NCBI GenBank assembly: GCA_947628085.1
Contig: CANQYM010000001.1
Location: 1 to 64,000 of the forward strand
Direction: 5' to 3'
DNA length: 64,000 bases
From: an uncultured Clostridia bacterium
GTDB taxonomy: Bacteria; Bacillota; Clostridia; TANB77; CAG-508
Shown here piece by piece: positions 19,581 through 28,968 of this stretch; within the stretch, counting starts at the first letter, position 1; each line of letters begins with the position of its first letter. Position numbers and translations under genes: made by a program. Under the pieces are notes generated by a model. The model had not been told where the DNA came from and ran no database searches. It saw nothing but the letters and a program-made list of their open reading frames with translations.

Positions 19581-20576
19581 TTATTTTCTCATTCTATCCA
19601 TGCTATCTAGATTGTCTAAAGCTTTTCCTGTTCCTTTAGCAACACAAGAAATTGCATCTTCTGCAATCATAACATTTATTCCTGTTTTATCTTGCAAAAG
19701 TCTATCTAGACCATCTATTAAGCATCCTCCACCAGTCATATAAATTCCTTTATCACTAATATCTGCAGCAAGTTCTGGTGGTGTTTTTTCTAGTACTGAA
19801 TGAACAGCATCTACAATAAGCATAGCTGGTTCTTCTAAAGCTTCCATCATTTCACTAGAAAAAATTGTTATTGTTTTTGGAAGACCTGTTATTAAATCTC
19901 TTCCTCTAACATCCATTTCCATATCTTGTATTTTAGGAAAAACACAGCCTATTTGTAGTTTTAATTCTTCTGCTGTTCTTTCTCCTATCATAACATTATG
20001 TCTTTTCTTTATATATTTTACAATGTATTCATCAAATTTATCGCCTGCAACTTTAATGGATGAACTAACAACTGATCCGCCTAGAGAAATAACTGCTATA
20101 TCTGTTGTTCCTCCACCAATATCTACTATCATATTTCCACAAGGTTTTGATATATCTATTCCAGCACCAATAGCTGCAGCAATTGGTTCTTCTATTAAAT
20201 AAACTTTTCTTGCTCCTGCATTAGATGCTGCATCTATAACAGCTTTCTTCTCAACTTCTGTAATTTGAGAAGGAATGCATATCATTATTCTAGGAGCAAA
20301 TAAAAATCTTCCACCTATTTTTCCTATAAAATATTTTAACATTTTTTCTGTAACAGTATAGTCTGAAATTACTCCATCTCTTAAAGGTCTAATTGCCACT
20401 ATGTTTCCTGGTGTTCTTCCTAACATTCTTCTAGCTTCATGACCAACTGCTAAAACTTCACCAGTTAGATTATTAACAGCTACTACTGAAGGTTCTCTTA
20501 AAACAATTCCCTTGCCCTTCACATATGCGATTACTGTAGCGGTTCCTAAATCAATTCCGATATCTTGTCCAAACAT
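19581..20576 (-). CDS. mreB: Rod-shape-determining actin homologue MreB/Mbl
   Basis: 331 residues, the family length. Actin-fold phosphate loops are clear: IGIDLGTATV near the start, IVDIGGGTTDIAVISLGG near residue 160, the adenosine motif YMTGGGCLIDGLDR near 285, and VKGKGIVLREPSVVAV. It polymerises under the membrane and organises the elongation machinery. I start at MFGQDIG, which has a GGAG box, rather than 16 codons upstream. It is monocistronic; no mreC or mreD is adjacent, so it could equally be the Mbl or MreBH paralogue. Confidence 0.93.
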   Translation of the reverse strand: MFGQDIGIDLGTATVIAYVKGKGIVLREPSVVAVNNLTGEVLAVGHEARRMLGRTPGNIVAIRPLRDGVISDYTVTEKMLKYFIGKIGGRFLFAPRIMICIPSQITEVEKKAVIDAASNAGARKVYLIEEPIAAAIGAGIDISKPCGNMIVDIGGGTTDIAVISLGGSVVSSSIKVAGDKFDEYIVKYIKKRHNVMIGERTAEELKLQIGCVFPKIQDMEMDVRGRDLITGLPKTITIFSSEMMEALEEPAMLIVDAVHSVLEKTPPELAADISDKGIYMTGGGCLIDGLDRLLQDKTGINVMIAEDAISCVAKGTGKALDNLDSMDRMRK

Positions 20577-20765
20577 TAACAATCTCTCCTTAAAAAAATA
20601 TGGCAAAATCAACTTTAGTAACATTACATTTGCATTACGATTATATTACATTTCAAAACATTTATCAAGACTTTTATGGTATTTTAATTTTAAATTCATA
20701 TTTTTTATATTAAATTTATTCCTATTTTATTATATGTAAAAAAACTTCATTTTATTAAAAGATTC

Positions 20766-20794
20766 TTGTAATAAAACAAGCTCTATGCTATAAT
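20766..20794 (+). promoter_or_regulatory. Sigma-A promoter for the glycosyltransferase gene
   Basis: TTGTAA (20766-20771), 17-base spacer, TATAAT (20789-20794); an AGGAG box and ATG follow about 30 bases later. Confidence 0.7.
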
Positions 20795-20827
20795 GAGTTT
20801 GGTAATAAAAAGGAGTTGTGGTAAAAA

Positions 20828-21775
20828 ATGGAAAAAATATCAATAATTGTTCCTTGCTATAACGAGGAAAAAGCACTACCAATTTTTTATGATGAATTAA
20901 TAAAAAACTTAAAAAATTTTTCAGAAAATATAGAATTTGAATTACTTTTTATAAATGATGGTTCTAAAGATAATACTCTAAATATAATAAAAAATTTTAA
21001 GCAAAATAATAGTATGTCAAGTTTAAATATAGAATACATCTCCTTTTCTAGAAATTTTGGTAAAGAAGCTGGAATTTTAGCAGGTTTAGAACATAGCACT
21101 GGAGACTATGTAACACTTATGGATGCTGATCTTCAAGATCCACCTTCACTTTTATTAGAAATGTTTAATTATGTGAAAAATGAAAATTATGATGCTGTTG
21201 GCACTAGACGTGTTAATAGAAAAGGTGAGCCTATTGTTAGAAGTTTCTTTTCTAAAATATTTTACAAATTAATAAATAAAATGACTAGTTTTGAAATGGT
21301 TGATGGAGCTAGAGATTTTGTTTTTATGAAAAGAAATGTTGTAGAAGCAATAATTTCTTTAAAAGAATATAATAGATATTCAAAAGGCTTATTTAGTTTC
21401 GTTGGTTTTAATGTAAAATGGATTGAATATAAAAATATACCAAGAGTTGCTGGAAAAACAAAATGGTCTTTTTGGAAATTAACTCAATATGCTTTAGAAG
21501 GTATCACTGCTTTTTCAACAGCACCATTAATAATATCTTCTATAATTGGATTAATCTTTTGTGTTGTATCTTTTCTTTTAATAATAGCTATAATATTCAA
21601 AACTTTAATTCTAGGAGATCCTACTAGCGGTTGGCCATCACTTGTTTGTATAATATTTATGGTAAGTGGTATTCAGCTTTTCTCTCTTGGAATCATAGGA
21701 CAATATTTATCAAAAACATATTTAGAAGTTAAACAAAGACCTCTTTATATAATAAAAGAAAAAACTTTAAAATAA
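20828..21775 (+). CDS. GtrB/DPM1-like family 2 glycosyltransferase
   Basis: 315 residues. The GT2 domain (about 1-230) has IIVPCYNEEKALP, the DXD-type motif DADLQDPP (about residue 98), and the GtrB/CsbB segments GEPIVRSFFSKIFYKLIN and GKTKWSFWKL. Two C-terminal membrane helices (about 235-260 and 275-300) follow. Such enzymes move a sugar from a nucleotide donor to undecaprenyl phosphate on the inner face of the membrane, for lipid-linked decoration of wall polymers. The gene is alone between a promoter and a terminator. The sugar cannot be predicted. Confidence 0.88.
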   Translation: MEKISIIVPCYNEEKALPIFYDELIKNLKNFSENIEFELLFINDGSKDNTLNIIKNFKQNNSMSSLNIEYISFSRNFGKEAGILAGLEHSTGDYVTLMDADLQDPPSLLLEMFNYVKNENYDAVGTRRVNRKGEPIVRSFFSKIFYKLINKMTSFEMVDGARDFVFMKRNVVEAIISLKEYNRYSKGLFSFVGFNVKWIEYKNIPRVAGKTKWSFWKLTQYALEGITAFSTAPLIISSIIGLIFCVVSFLLIIAIIFKTLILGDPTSGWPSLVCIIFMVSGIQLFSLGIIGQYLSKTYLEVKQRPLYIIKEKTLK

Positions 21776-21778
21776 TAT

Positions 21779-21822
21779 AAAAATAAATGTAATCAAGTAA
21801 AATTGCTTACATTTATTTTTTT
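21779..21822. terminator. Bidirectional terminator
   Basis: A 12-bp stem with its complement (21781-21792 with 21807-21818), A-rich before and T-rich after, between convergent genes. Confidence 0.7.
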
Positions 21823-21826
21823 ATAG

Positions 21827-22246
21827 TTATAAAATATTTTTAAATTTAAGTTTTTCTTTTTCTGCAAAATGATTTAACCAATATTTAAATTCACACGCAT
21901 TTTCTAAAGAAACTTCAAATTCTTCATTTTTAGCATTTTCTTCTAAAACTACTACTGCTTTAGTTATTTTTTCAAGTTCATTATGTTCTACAAACATAGC
22001 AAGTTTTCCCTCTTCGCTATACCAATCATTTTTTAAGTTTTCGATTTCTTTCATTAAGTTATCTTTTGTTTCTTTATTAAAATTTTCTTTTGCTTCTGTA
22101 ATTTCATATAATTTATTTTGAACAGAAGTAATTTTTTCTGATATTTTATTAACACTTTTCTGTGAACAAAAACTAGTTATAAATTCTAAAATTCCAATTC
22201 CTAAAATAATAATTATAATTAAAAGAATCTCTTTTTTAAATTTCAT
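21827..22246 (-). CDS. DUF4363 family protein
   Basis: 139 residues with one N-terminal membrane helix (about 7-25) and a helical, charged extracellular part with conserved Trp residues (NDWYSEE, KYWLNHF). The pattern fits DUF4363, a family that usually lies next to DUF421 genes in Clostridia, as here, where it starts right at the end of the DUF421 gene. Function unknown; probably a partner of that protein. Confidence 0.75.
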   Translation of the reverse strand: MKFKKEILLIIIIILGIGILEFITSFCSQKSVNKISEKITSVQNKLYEITEAKENFNKETKDNLMKEIENLKNDWYSEEGKLAMFVEHNELEKITKAVVVLEENAKNEEFEVSLENACEFKYWLNHFAEKEKLKFKNIL

Positions 22247-22921
22247 TTAATTTTCTTCCTTCTTCTGGCAAAAAATACTCTGATCACCATTTAAAACAGC
22301 TATTAAAGCTTCTTCTGGTTTCATATTAAATTTACCTATTTCTTTTTCTAGCCAATTATAATCTTTTCCAAGTTTTTTTAAATTATCTGTCATAATTTTT
22401 CCATCTATTACTAAGTCATAAGCTATTCCTTCATATGGAACTTTCATATTAAAGTCTTCTGGTTTTAGAGCTCTTTTTTCTGGTTTTTGAACAACACTTA
22501 TTTGTCCGCTTGTTTCCAAAATTGCAAACTCTACATCACCTAAATTATTTATGCTATTTACTCTTAATCTTTCTTGAAGCTCATTAATAGTAAAATTTTC
22601 TTCTATTAATGCTTTTTCATCAATTTTTCCTCTATATATTAATATTCTTGGTTTTCCACAAATAATTTCTCTTATTTTTATGCTCTTTAAATTTAATAGT
22701 GAAATTATTGTATGAATTACAAGCAAGCCAAAAATAGGAATGATTCCATATAATATTGGAATTCCAATTTCAGCCATTGGTGTAGCCGCTAAATCTGCAA
22801 TCATTATAGCAATAACAAGTTCAAATGGTTGCATTTGCCCTATTTCTCTTTTACCCATAAAACGCATTACAAATAATACCAGAAAATATATAATTACTGT
22901 TCTAACAAATATAAGTACCAT
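22247..22921 (-). CDS. DUF421/YetF family membrane protein
   Basis: 224 residues. Three N-terminal membrane helices contain the diagnostic segment VMRFMGKREIGQMQPFELVI (about residues 19-38), followed by a cytoplasmic YetF-type domain with GKPRILIYRGKIDE. B. subtilis YetF/YdfS proteins affect spore properties, and the family is common in spore formers. It is co-transcribed with DUF4363 without a gap. Confidence 0.85.
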   Translation of the reverse strand: MVLIFVRTVIIYFLVLFVMRFMGKREIGQMQPFELVIAIMIADLAATPMAEIGIPILYGIIPIFGLLVIHTIISLLNLKSIKIREIICGKPRILIYRGKIDEKALIEENFTINELQERLRVNSINNLGDVEFAILETSGQISVVQKPEKRALKPEDFNMKVPYEGIAYDLVIDGKIMTDNLKKLGKDYNWLEKEIGKFNMKPEEALIAVLNGDQSIFCQKKEEN

Positions 22922-23057
22922 TTAAAACCTCAAAAATACAAATTTTATATGAATATTTTTCGCAAAAATTATCAAAATATACTTATATTTGTTTAATAAA
23001 TTAAAATATTTTTTATTTTATTTTCAAATATATTTTTTAAGCAAGGAGGTTGGCACG

Positions 23058-23435
23058 ATGGATAACAATAACTCAAATGCACAATCCAATAGCACAATGG
23101 GAACTGTGGGTCAAATACTTGGAAGATTTATAGTTGCCGCAATTATTTTAGGAATAACAGCCTTTTTTACACCTGGTTTTTCTATAAATAATATTTGGGC
23201 TTTAGCAATATCTGCTATCGTTTTAACAGTTATGGACTATCTTATAATAAAATTTACTGGTTTACATGCTATGGCATTCGGAAAAGGATTTGTAGGTTTT
23301 GTTCTTGCAGTAGTAATTTTGTATGCAACACAATTCTTTGTATCTGGATATTCTATATCATGGATGGCAGCTATAATTGGTGCCTTAATATATGGTGTAA
23401 TTGATTATATTATGCCTGGTGAACAAGGTATGTAA
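23058..23435 (+). CDS. Holin-like four-helix membrane protein (YvlD/phage holin IV family)
   Basis: 125 residues with an Asn/Ser-rich cytoplasmic start and four membrane helices, including the pattern FTPGFSINNIWALAISA typical of the YvlD-like family (PF04020). The start at 23058 has a perfect AAGGAGG box, so the longer upstream frame is not used. Some relatives belong to envelope-stress operons. No lysin is adjacent, so a phage role is unlikely. Confidence 0.75.
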   Translation: MDNNNSNAQSNSTMGTVGQILGRFIVAAIILGITAFFTPGFSINNIWALAISAIVLTVMDYLIIKFTGLHAMAFGKGFVGFVLAVVILYATQFFVSGYSISWMAAIIGALIYGVIDYIMPGEQGM

Positions 23436-23452
23436 TTTTTAAAATATATAAT

Positions 23453-23499
23453 TGACTTATTAATAGTTATGTGCATAATTATTAATAAGTCATTTTTTT
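23453..23499 (+). terminator. Intrinsic terminator
   Basis: A 19-bp stem with one mismatch (23453-23471 with 23474-23492) and a run of seven T, after the holin-like gene. Confidence 0.85.
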
Positions 23500-23558
23500 G
23501 TTAAAATTTGTCACTTTTTGCAGGTTTAAATTGTTTTATTAATAGAGGGAGTGTTTGT

Positions 23559-24251
23559 ATGTTAAAAGTTTTAATTATTTGTAAACAAGCTGAAACAGCA
23601 AAAAAAATTGTAAATCACGTTTTAATAAATTTAGAAATGTTACAACTAACTGGAATTGCTAGTTCTTTAGAAGAATCTAAAAAACTAATATCAAAAATTA
23701 AATCAGATTTAATAATAACTACAGACTCAAATATAGAAAGTTTTCTATCCAAAAATTTTTATTCTTACAAGCCAAAATTAGTTATAATATCAAAATCTAG
23801 AAATTCTGATATTGTTTCTAAAAATAAACTAATTGTTAATTACAATTTAAGTTTCTTAGAAATATCTAAAAAAATTTATATTTTTATTAATAAAGAAATA
23901 AATCAAACAAGAAAAGAAAAAATCACCAAAATGCTACAAAAATTTGGTTTTGATTTTAAACTTTCTGGAACAAATTATCTTTTAGATGCAATTATGATAA
24001 CAATTTCGCACAATGAATCATTTGGATTTGAACGTCTTATTAAAGATACATATCGTGAAGTTGCAAAGTTAAATAATACTAGAGATAAAGTAGTTAAATG
24101 GGCCATTGCTCGTTCTATTAACTATATGTATGCTAAACATACAAAAGAAAGTTACATATATATTGAAGAATTTTTTAATGTTGAGTATCCAGAAAAAATA
24201 ACAGCAAAAACCATTATTAATTTGGTTTCTAGCAATTTAAATTTAGATTAA
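23559..24251 (+). CDS. Spo0A-like regulator with degenerate receiver domain
   Basis: 230 residues. The C-terminal half (about 125-228) is a Spo0A DNA-binding domain: FGFDFKLSGTNYLLDAI, then DTYREVAKLNNTRDKVVKWA, matching the G-(Y)-YL-AI...LYP-IA...T-VERA pattern. The N-terminal half has a receiver-like alpha/beta pattern (VLIICKQAE, DLIITTDSN, KLVIISKSR), but I cannot find the acidic pocket or a convincing phosphoacceptor Asp, so it is probably not phosphorylated. It is shorter than Spo0A (about 260-270) and lies alone. It is most likely a Spo0A paralogue; the true spo0A would lie elsewhere. Confidence 0.78.
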   Translation: MLKVLIICKQAETAKKIVNHVLINLEMLQLTGIASSLEESKKLISKIKSDLIITTDSNIESFLSKNFYSYKPKLVIISKSRNSDIVSKNKLIVNYNLSFLEISKKIYIFINKEINQTRKEKITKMLQKFGFDFKLSGTNYLLDAIMITISHNESFGFERLIKDTYREVAKLNNTRDKVVKWAIARSINYMYAKHTKESYIYIEEFFNVEYPEKITAKTIINLVSSNLNLD

Positions 24252-24260
24252 TTTATAATA

Positions 24261-24328
24261 AAAAATGAACTCTATCTTTTAAAGCATGCACTTTTACACA
24301 TGTGCTTAAGATAGAGTTCACATTTTTT
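24261..24328. terminator. Bidirectional terminator between the Spo0A-like gene and ileS
   Basis: A 13-bp perfect outer stem (24266-24278 with 24308-24320), an inner imperfect stem, and A and T runs on either side, placed between convergent genes. Confidence 0.8.
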
Positions 24329-24337
24329 TACTAATTT

Positions 24338-27112
24338 TTAAGATAAGTTGTCTCTACATCTTTCACATAAAGTAGGATGTTCTGCACTTTCTCCAACTGT
24401 TTCTGAATACATCCAGCATCTTTCACATTTTTCACCTTTTGCTCTTTCTACTTTTATTCCTATTGGAACTTCTGAATCTTCATTTCTTCTATTTTCATGT
24501 AATTCAACATCAGAAACTATAAATATTTCTTTTAAAAGATCTTCTTTTCCTTTTAAGAATTCATATTCATCATTTTCTGCAAATAATGTAACTTTTGCTT
24601 CTAATGAAAGACCTATATCTTTATTTGCTCTTGCAAGTTCTAATTTCTTAGCTACTTCATCTCTAATTCTTATTAGTTTTTCCCATTTTAAAGAAAGATT
24701 TTCATTATCATACTTTTCATTAGGCTTTGGATAATATTCTAGCATAACACTTTCAAGATTTTCACCTTTTCTATGTGGCATATATTCCCAAATTTCTTCT
24801 GCTGTAAAGCATGTCATTGGAGCTAAAATTCTAACTAAACTTGATAATATTTCATACATTGTAGTTTGAGCAGCTCTTCTTTCTAGTGATTGTGGCTTTG
24901 AAGTATATAATCTATCTTTTATTATGTCTAAATAGAATTGACTCATATCTACAACGCAGAATTGGTTTATAGCTTGATATGCTTCATGAAATTCATAAGT
25001 ATCATAAGCTTTTGTACAAGCTTTTATTAATTTATTTAATCTTGTTAAAGCCCATTTATCTATTTCTTTTAATTCTTCATAAGGAACTGGATTATTTACA
25101 TCAAAATCGAAAGTGTTTCCTAAAATATATCTTGCTGTATTTCTTATTTTTCTATAAACTTCTGTTACTTGTTTTATAATGTTTTTAGATACACTTACAT
25201 CTGATTGATAATCTGAAGCTAAAACCCAAAGTCTTAAAACATCGGCACCTGATTCTTTTATTATTTCTTGTGGTGCAATAACATTTCCAATAGATTTTGA
25301 CATTTTTCTGCCTTGTTCATCTACTGTGTATCCATGTGTTAGAACTTCTTTATAAGGAGCTTTACCATTTACAGCAACGGATGTTAGAAGTGAAGATTGG
25401 AACCATCCTCTATATTGGTCTGATCCTTCAAGATACATATCTGCTGGTGGTAGTCCTCTTTCTGCTAAAACAGATTCATGTGTTGAGCCTGAATCAAACC
25501 AAACATCCATTATATCTGTTTCTTTCTTGAATTCTGTACATCCACAAGAACATTTTGCACCTTCTGGCATTAATTCTTTTTCAGATAAATCGTACCAAGC
25601 ATTTGTGCCTTTTTCTTTTACTATTTCTTGAACTTTTTTCAAGCTTTCTTCTGTAACATATTCTTTTTCACAATTTTTGCAATAGAATATTGGAATTGGA
25701 ACTCCCCATGTTCTTTGACGAGAAATACACCAATCATTTCTATCTTCAACCATTTTAGAAATTCTTTCTTCTCCCCAAGCAGGATACCATTTAACAGTTT
25801 TTATTGCATCTAAAGTTTCTTTTCTAAATCCATCTACTGATGCAAACCATTGACTTGTAGCTCTAAAGATAACTGGTTTTTTACATCTCCAACAATGTGG
25901 ATAAGAGTGATTTACAACTTGGCTTGCTAGAAGTAAGTTATGTTCATCTAACCATTTAATAATTTCTTTGTCTGATTTTGCATAATACATGTCTTTAAAT
26001 GGTCCAGCACCTTCTCCTCTTTGAACACCTTTGCTGTCTACTAAAACTATTATTTCTCCTCCCTTTTTTAATCCTAATAAATAGTCTTCTTTACCATAGC
26101 TTGGTGCAATATGAACACAACCAGAACCTGTTCCTAATTCCACATTTACAGTATCTTCACTTCCAGTTACAACTTTTGAATCTCTATCTAAGAATGGATG
26201 TTTACATATAACTCCTTCTAATTTTTCTCCATCGATTTCTTTAAGAATTTTATAGTTTTCTTTTCCTGCAAGTTTCATAACTGATTCTACAAGTTCTTTT
26301 GCAAAAATTAGTTTTTCTCCATCTACTTCTACAACTGCATATTTAAAATCTGGTCCTACAGCTATCATTGTGTTTCCTGGTAAAGTCCAAGGAGTTGTTG
26401 TCCAAATTACTACATAAGCATTTTTTGCATCAAATAAACCTTTAGAATCTTTTACTGGAAATTTAACATATGCTGTATTTGAATTTACATCTTTATATTC
26501 TATTTCAGCTTCTGCTAAAGCTGTTTCACAGTCTGTACACCAATAAACTGGTTTTAATCCTTTATAGATATAACCTTTTTTATACATACTAGCAAATACG
26601 CCAATTTGTTTTGCTTCCATTTGTGGTTGATAAGTAACATAAGGATTTTTCCAATCTCCAAGAACGCCAAGACGTTTAAATCCTTCTGTTTGTTTATCTT
26701 TATATGTCATTGTAAACTCTCTACAAGTATCTCTAAATTTATTTACTGGTATTTCATCTCTATTTAAGCCTAATTTTTCAATAGCTTTTTTCTCTGTTGG
26801 CATACCATGTGTATCATATCCTGGTATGTAAGGAGTATAGAATCCTTGTAAGTTTTTATATCTTACAATAGTGTCTTTTAAAACCTTGTTTAAAGCATGA
26901 CCTATATGAATTTCTCCATTTGCATATGGAGGTCCATCATGAAGAACAAAAGGTGTTTTTCCTTCATTTTTCTTTAACATTTTTTCATACAAGTCTTTTT
27001 CAAATACTCTTTCTTGTATTTTAGGTTCGTTTTCTGGTAAATTTGCTCTCATTGGAAAATCTGTTTTTGGCAAATTTAATGTTTTTCCATAATCTTTCTT
27101 TTCTTCACACAT
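24338..27112 (-). CDS. ileS: Isoleucyl-tRNA synthetase
   Basis: 924 residues, the bacterial IleS length. Class I motifs PPYANGEIHIGHALN (about 60) and KMSKSIGN (about 600) are intact. The CP1 editing domain has TTTPWTLPGNT, and the C-terminal zinc ribbon CERCWMYSE...CERC is complete, so this is the bacterial-type (mupirocin-sensitive class) enzyme by layout. The gene is controlled by the T-box leader immediately upstream. Confidence 0.98.
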   Translation of the reverse strand: MCEEKKDYGKTLNLPKTDFPMRANLPENEPKIQERVFEKDLYEKMLKKNEGKTPFVLHDGPPYANGEIHIGHALNKVLKDTIVRYKNLQGFYTPYIPGYDTHGMPTEKKAIEKLGLNRDEIPVNKFRDTCREFTMTYKDKQTEGFKRLGVLGDWKNPYVTYQPQMEAKQIGVFASMYKKGYIYKGLKPVYWCTDCETALAEAEIEYKDVNSNTAYVKFPVKDSKGLFDAKNAYVVIWTTTPWTLPGNTMIAVGPDFKYAVVEVDGEKLIFAKELVESVMKLAGKENYKILKEIDGEKLEGVICKHPFLDRDSKVVTGSEDTVNVELGTGSGCVHIAPSYGKEDYLLGLKKGGEIIVLVDSKGVQRGEGAGPFKDMYYAKSDKEIIKWLDEHNLLLASQVVNHSYPHCWRCKKPVIFRATSQWFASVDGFRKETLDAIKTVKWYPAWGEERISKMVEDRNDWCISRQRTWGVPIPIFYCKNCEKEYVTEESLKKVQEIVKEKGTNAWYDLSEKELMPEGAKCSCGCTEFKKETDIMDVWFDSGSTHESVLAERGLPPADMYLEGSDQYRGWFQSSLLTSVAVNGKAPYKEVLTHGYTVDEQGRKMSKSIGNVIAPQEIIKESGADVLRLWVLASDYQSDVSVSKNIIKQVTEVYRKIRNTARYILGNTFDFDVNNPVPYEELKEIDKWALTRLNKLIKACTKAYDTYEFHEAYQAINQFCVVDMSQFYLDIIKDRLYTSKPQSLERRAAQTTMYEILSSLVRILAPMTCFTAEEIWEYMPHRKGENLESVMLEYYPKPNEKYDNENLSLKWEKLIRIRDEVAKKLELARANKDIGLSLEAKVTLFAENDEYEFLKGKEDLLKEIFIVSDVELHENRRNEDSEVPIGIKVERAKGEKCERCWMYSETVGESAEHPTLCERCRDNLS

Positions 27113-27143
27113 TTTAAATTTCTCCTTTTAAATTTTTATAATC

Positions 27144-27397
27144 AAAAAAGTCATTCCATCCTAAATAGGACGAAATGACTTTAAATTCCGCGGTACCACC
27201 TAAATTAATTAATAATAAAATATTAATTCACTTAAAATTCTTTTAACGCAAGAAATACGAATTATTTTACTTATAGTTCAAATAATTAACTCCAAGGTGA
27301 TAATAAATAAATCTTCCTACTAGTTTTCACCAAGCACTAGCTCTCTAAAAGGTTTCAACTTATTTACCAAGTCCTTTTCAAAGTTTTTATTTATTAA
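27144..27397 (-). promoter_or_regulatory. T-box leader of ileS
   Basis: A roughly 255-285-nt leader on the minus strand. The T-box AGGTGGTACCGCGGAAT (27185-27201) is exact. A terminator stem (27150-27182) ending in a U run follows it, and the Stem I region (about 27290-27390) contains AGAGAG- and GGTGAAA-type elements. A candidate Ile specifier ATC lies near 27303. Uncharged tRNA-Ile would favour the antiterminator and turn on ileS. Confidence 0.92.
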
Positions 27398-27404
27398 TAT
27401 TAAT

Positions 27405-27434
27405 ATGATAACATCATTTACATAATTTTGTCAA
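27405..27434 (-). promoter_or_regulatory. Sigma-A promoter for the ileS T-box transcript
   Basis: TTGACA (27429-27434), 18-base spacer, TATCAT (27405-27410) on the minus strand, just upstream of the T-box leader. Confidence 0.7.
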
Positions 27435-27486
27435 TATTTATTTTTATAAATTATACTTATAAAAATCTCATTTTGAAAAATCAACA

Positions 27487-27640
27487 GTTGTAGCATTTAT
27501 ATATAATTTTATAAGTGACGCGTAAGCGACCAAACGAAGCGCAAGCGAAGTGCGATTGGAGCAATCTTCCTTTTTCTTATTTTTTAAAAAGAAGATTGCG
27601 ACACCAAGTCACGATTAAAATTATATATAAATGCTACAAC
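27487..27640 (-). repeat. Palindrome-embedded repeat, copy 1
   Basis: An 88-nt core (27520-27607, in minus orientation) shared with the copies at 36067 and 42799, flanked by 33-nt inverted arms (27487-27519 and 27608-27640). The arms pair over 25 bases perfectly, then three mismatches, then five more pairs. The arms are unique to this copy. The core contains its own GCAATCTTC-type hairpin. It lies between the GltD-like gene and the ileS promoter. Confidence 0.85.
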
Positions 27641-27665
27641 AGATGATTTGCTGTAAATATAAGTT

Positions 27666-28904
27666 TTATATTCTCATAATTCCAAAAGCTGCTTTTTTTC
27701 CTGCAGCTAAAGCTCTACAAACAGTTGCTTTACTTTCTGTATTATCTCCACCAGCATACACATTTGCTAAATTTGTTTTTCCATTTTCATCTATTTTTAT
27801 GTAGCCCCATTCATCAAGTTCAATTCCTTGTTCTTGAATTAAAGCTTTATCTGGTTTTAAACCTATTGCAAAAACAACCGTATTTGCTTCTTCTTCAAAT
27901 TCTTTTGCACCTTCTACATCTACTGCTTTTCCATTAATTATTTCTGTTCTTATGCAATTTACAGATTTAATGTTTCCATCTATTTCATTTGCTGAAGCAA
28001 CTCTTGTTAATTCCTTAAATTCTACTCCATCTTTTATTGCATCATCTAGTTCTATTTCTCGCGCTGGCATATGTGCTCTATCTCTACGATACAAGATTTT
28101 TACTTTATCTGCTCCCATTTTTACAGCTACTCTGGCAGAATCCATTGCAACATTTCCCCCACCAATTACAACAACTGTTCCTAAGTTTTTAATATATTCA
28201 TTTTCATTATATGCTTTTAAAAATACATCTGAATCATAAACATTTTTTAATTCATTTTCAGATAATGAATATCTTGAAGATTTTGGAGCTCCTATTCCTA
28301 AAAATGCAGCATCATATTTTTTAGAGATTTCTTCTAAAGAAAAATCTTTTCCAAGTTCTTTATTTGTTATAAATTTTGCGCCAAGCCCTTCAAGTTTATT
28401 TACAATTTGTTCAACATAATTTTTAGATAATCTAAAATCTGGAATTCCATAAACTAAAATTCCACCTGGAATACTATCTTTTTCGTAAATATCTACTGAA
28501 TATCCATTTTTAAGTAATTCATAACCACATTCAAGTCCTGCAGGACCTGATCCAATTATTGCAACTTTTTTTCCGTTATTTTCTTTCTTATTTATTTCAT
28601 ATTTGTAGCCTTCTTTTTCTGCCCATTCATTAACATATTTTTCTAAAAGTCCAATATGAGTTGGATTTGATTTTATTCCTCTTACGCAACTTCCTTCACA
28701 CTGTTCTTCTTGTGGGCAAACTATGCTACAAATATGTGAGCAAATATTGTTTTCTTGCAAAATATCATATGCCTTTTTTAAATTCTTGTTTTTAATTTCT
28801 GTTATAAATTCTGGTATTTGTGTTTTTATTGGACAACCTTTCTCACTACAAGGTTTTAGTTTACAATTTAAACAATAATTTGCCATTTCTTCTATTTTTT
28901 CCAT
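27666..28904 (-). CDS. GltD-like NAD(P)H FAD-dependent oxidoreductase
   Basis: 412 residues. An N-terminal iron-sulphur region has Cys clusters CLNCKLKPCSEKGC and CSHICSIVCP (about residues 14-70). A FAD-binding VAIIGSGPAGL follows near 112, then an NAD(P)-binding VVVIGGGNVAMDSA near 245, and a final YAGGDN motif near 390. This is the glutamate-synthase small-subunit/NfnB/DPD-like family, which passes electrons between NAD(P)H and a partner subunit. No gltB or nfnA is adjacent, so the partner and substrate are unknown. Confidence 0.85.
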   Translation of the reverse strand: MEKIEEMANYCLNCKLKPCSEKGCPIKTQIPEFITEIKNKNLKKAYDILQENNICSHICSIVCPQEEQCEGSCVRGIKSNPTHIGLLEKYVNEWAEKEGYKYEINKKENNGKKVAIIGSGPAGLECGYELLKNGYSVDIYEKDSIPGGILVYGIPDFRLSKNYVEQIVNKLEGLGAKFITNKELGKDFSLEEISKKYDAAFLGIGAPKSSRYSLSENELKNVYDSDVFLKAYNENEYIKNLGTVVVIGGGNVAMDSARVAVKMGADKVKILYRRDRAHMPAREIELDDAIKDGVEFKELTRVASANEIDGNIKSVNCIRTEIINGKAVDVEGAKEFEEEANTVVFAIGLKPDKALIQEQGIELDEWGYIKIDENGKTNLANVYAGGDNTESKATVCRALAAGKKAAFGIMRI

Positions 28905-28968
28905 TTTAATGCTCCTATTATTTCTTATATTATTTTTTTAGCTTTTAATATAGTGTTTGAATTTTTAA

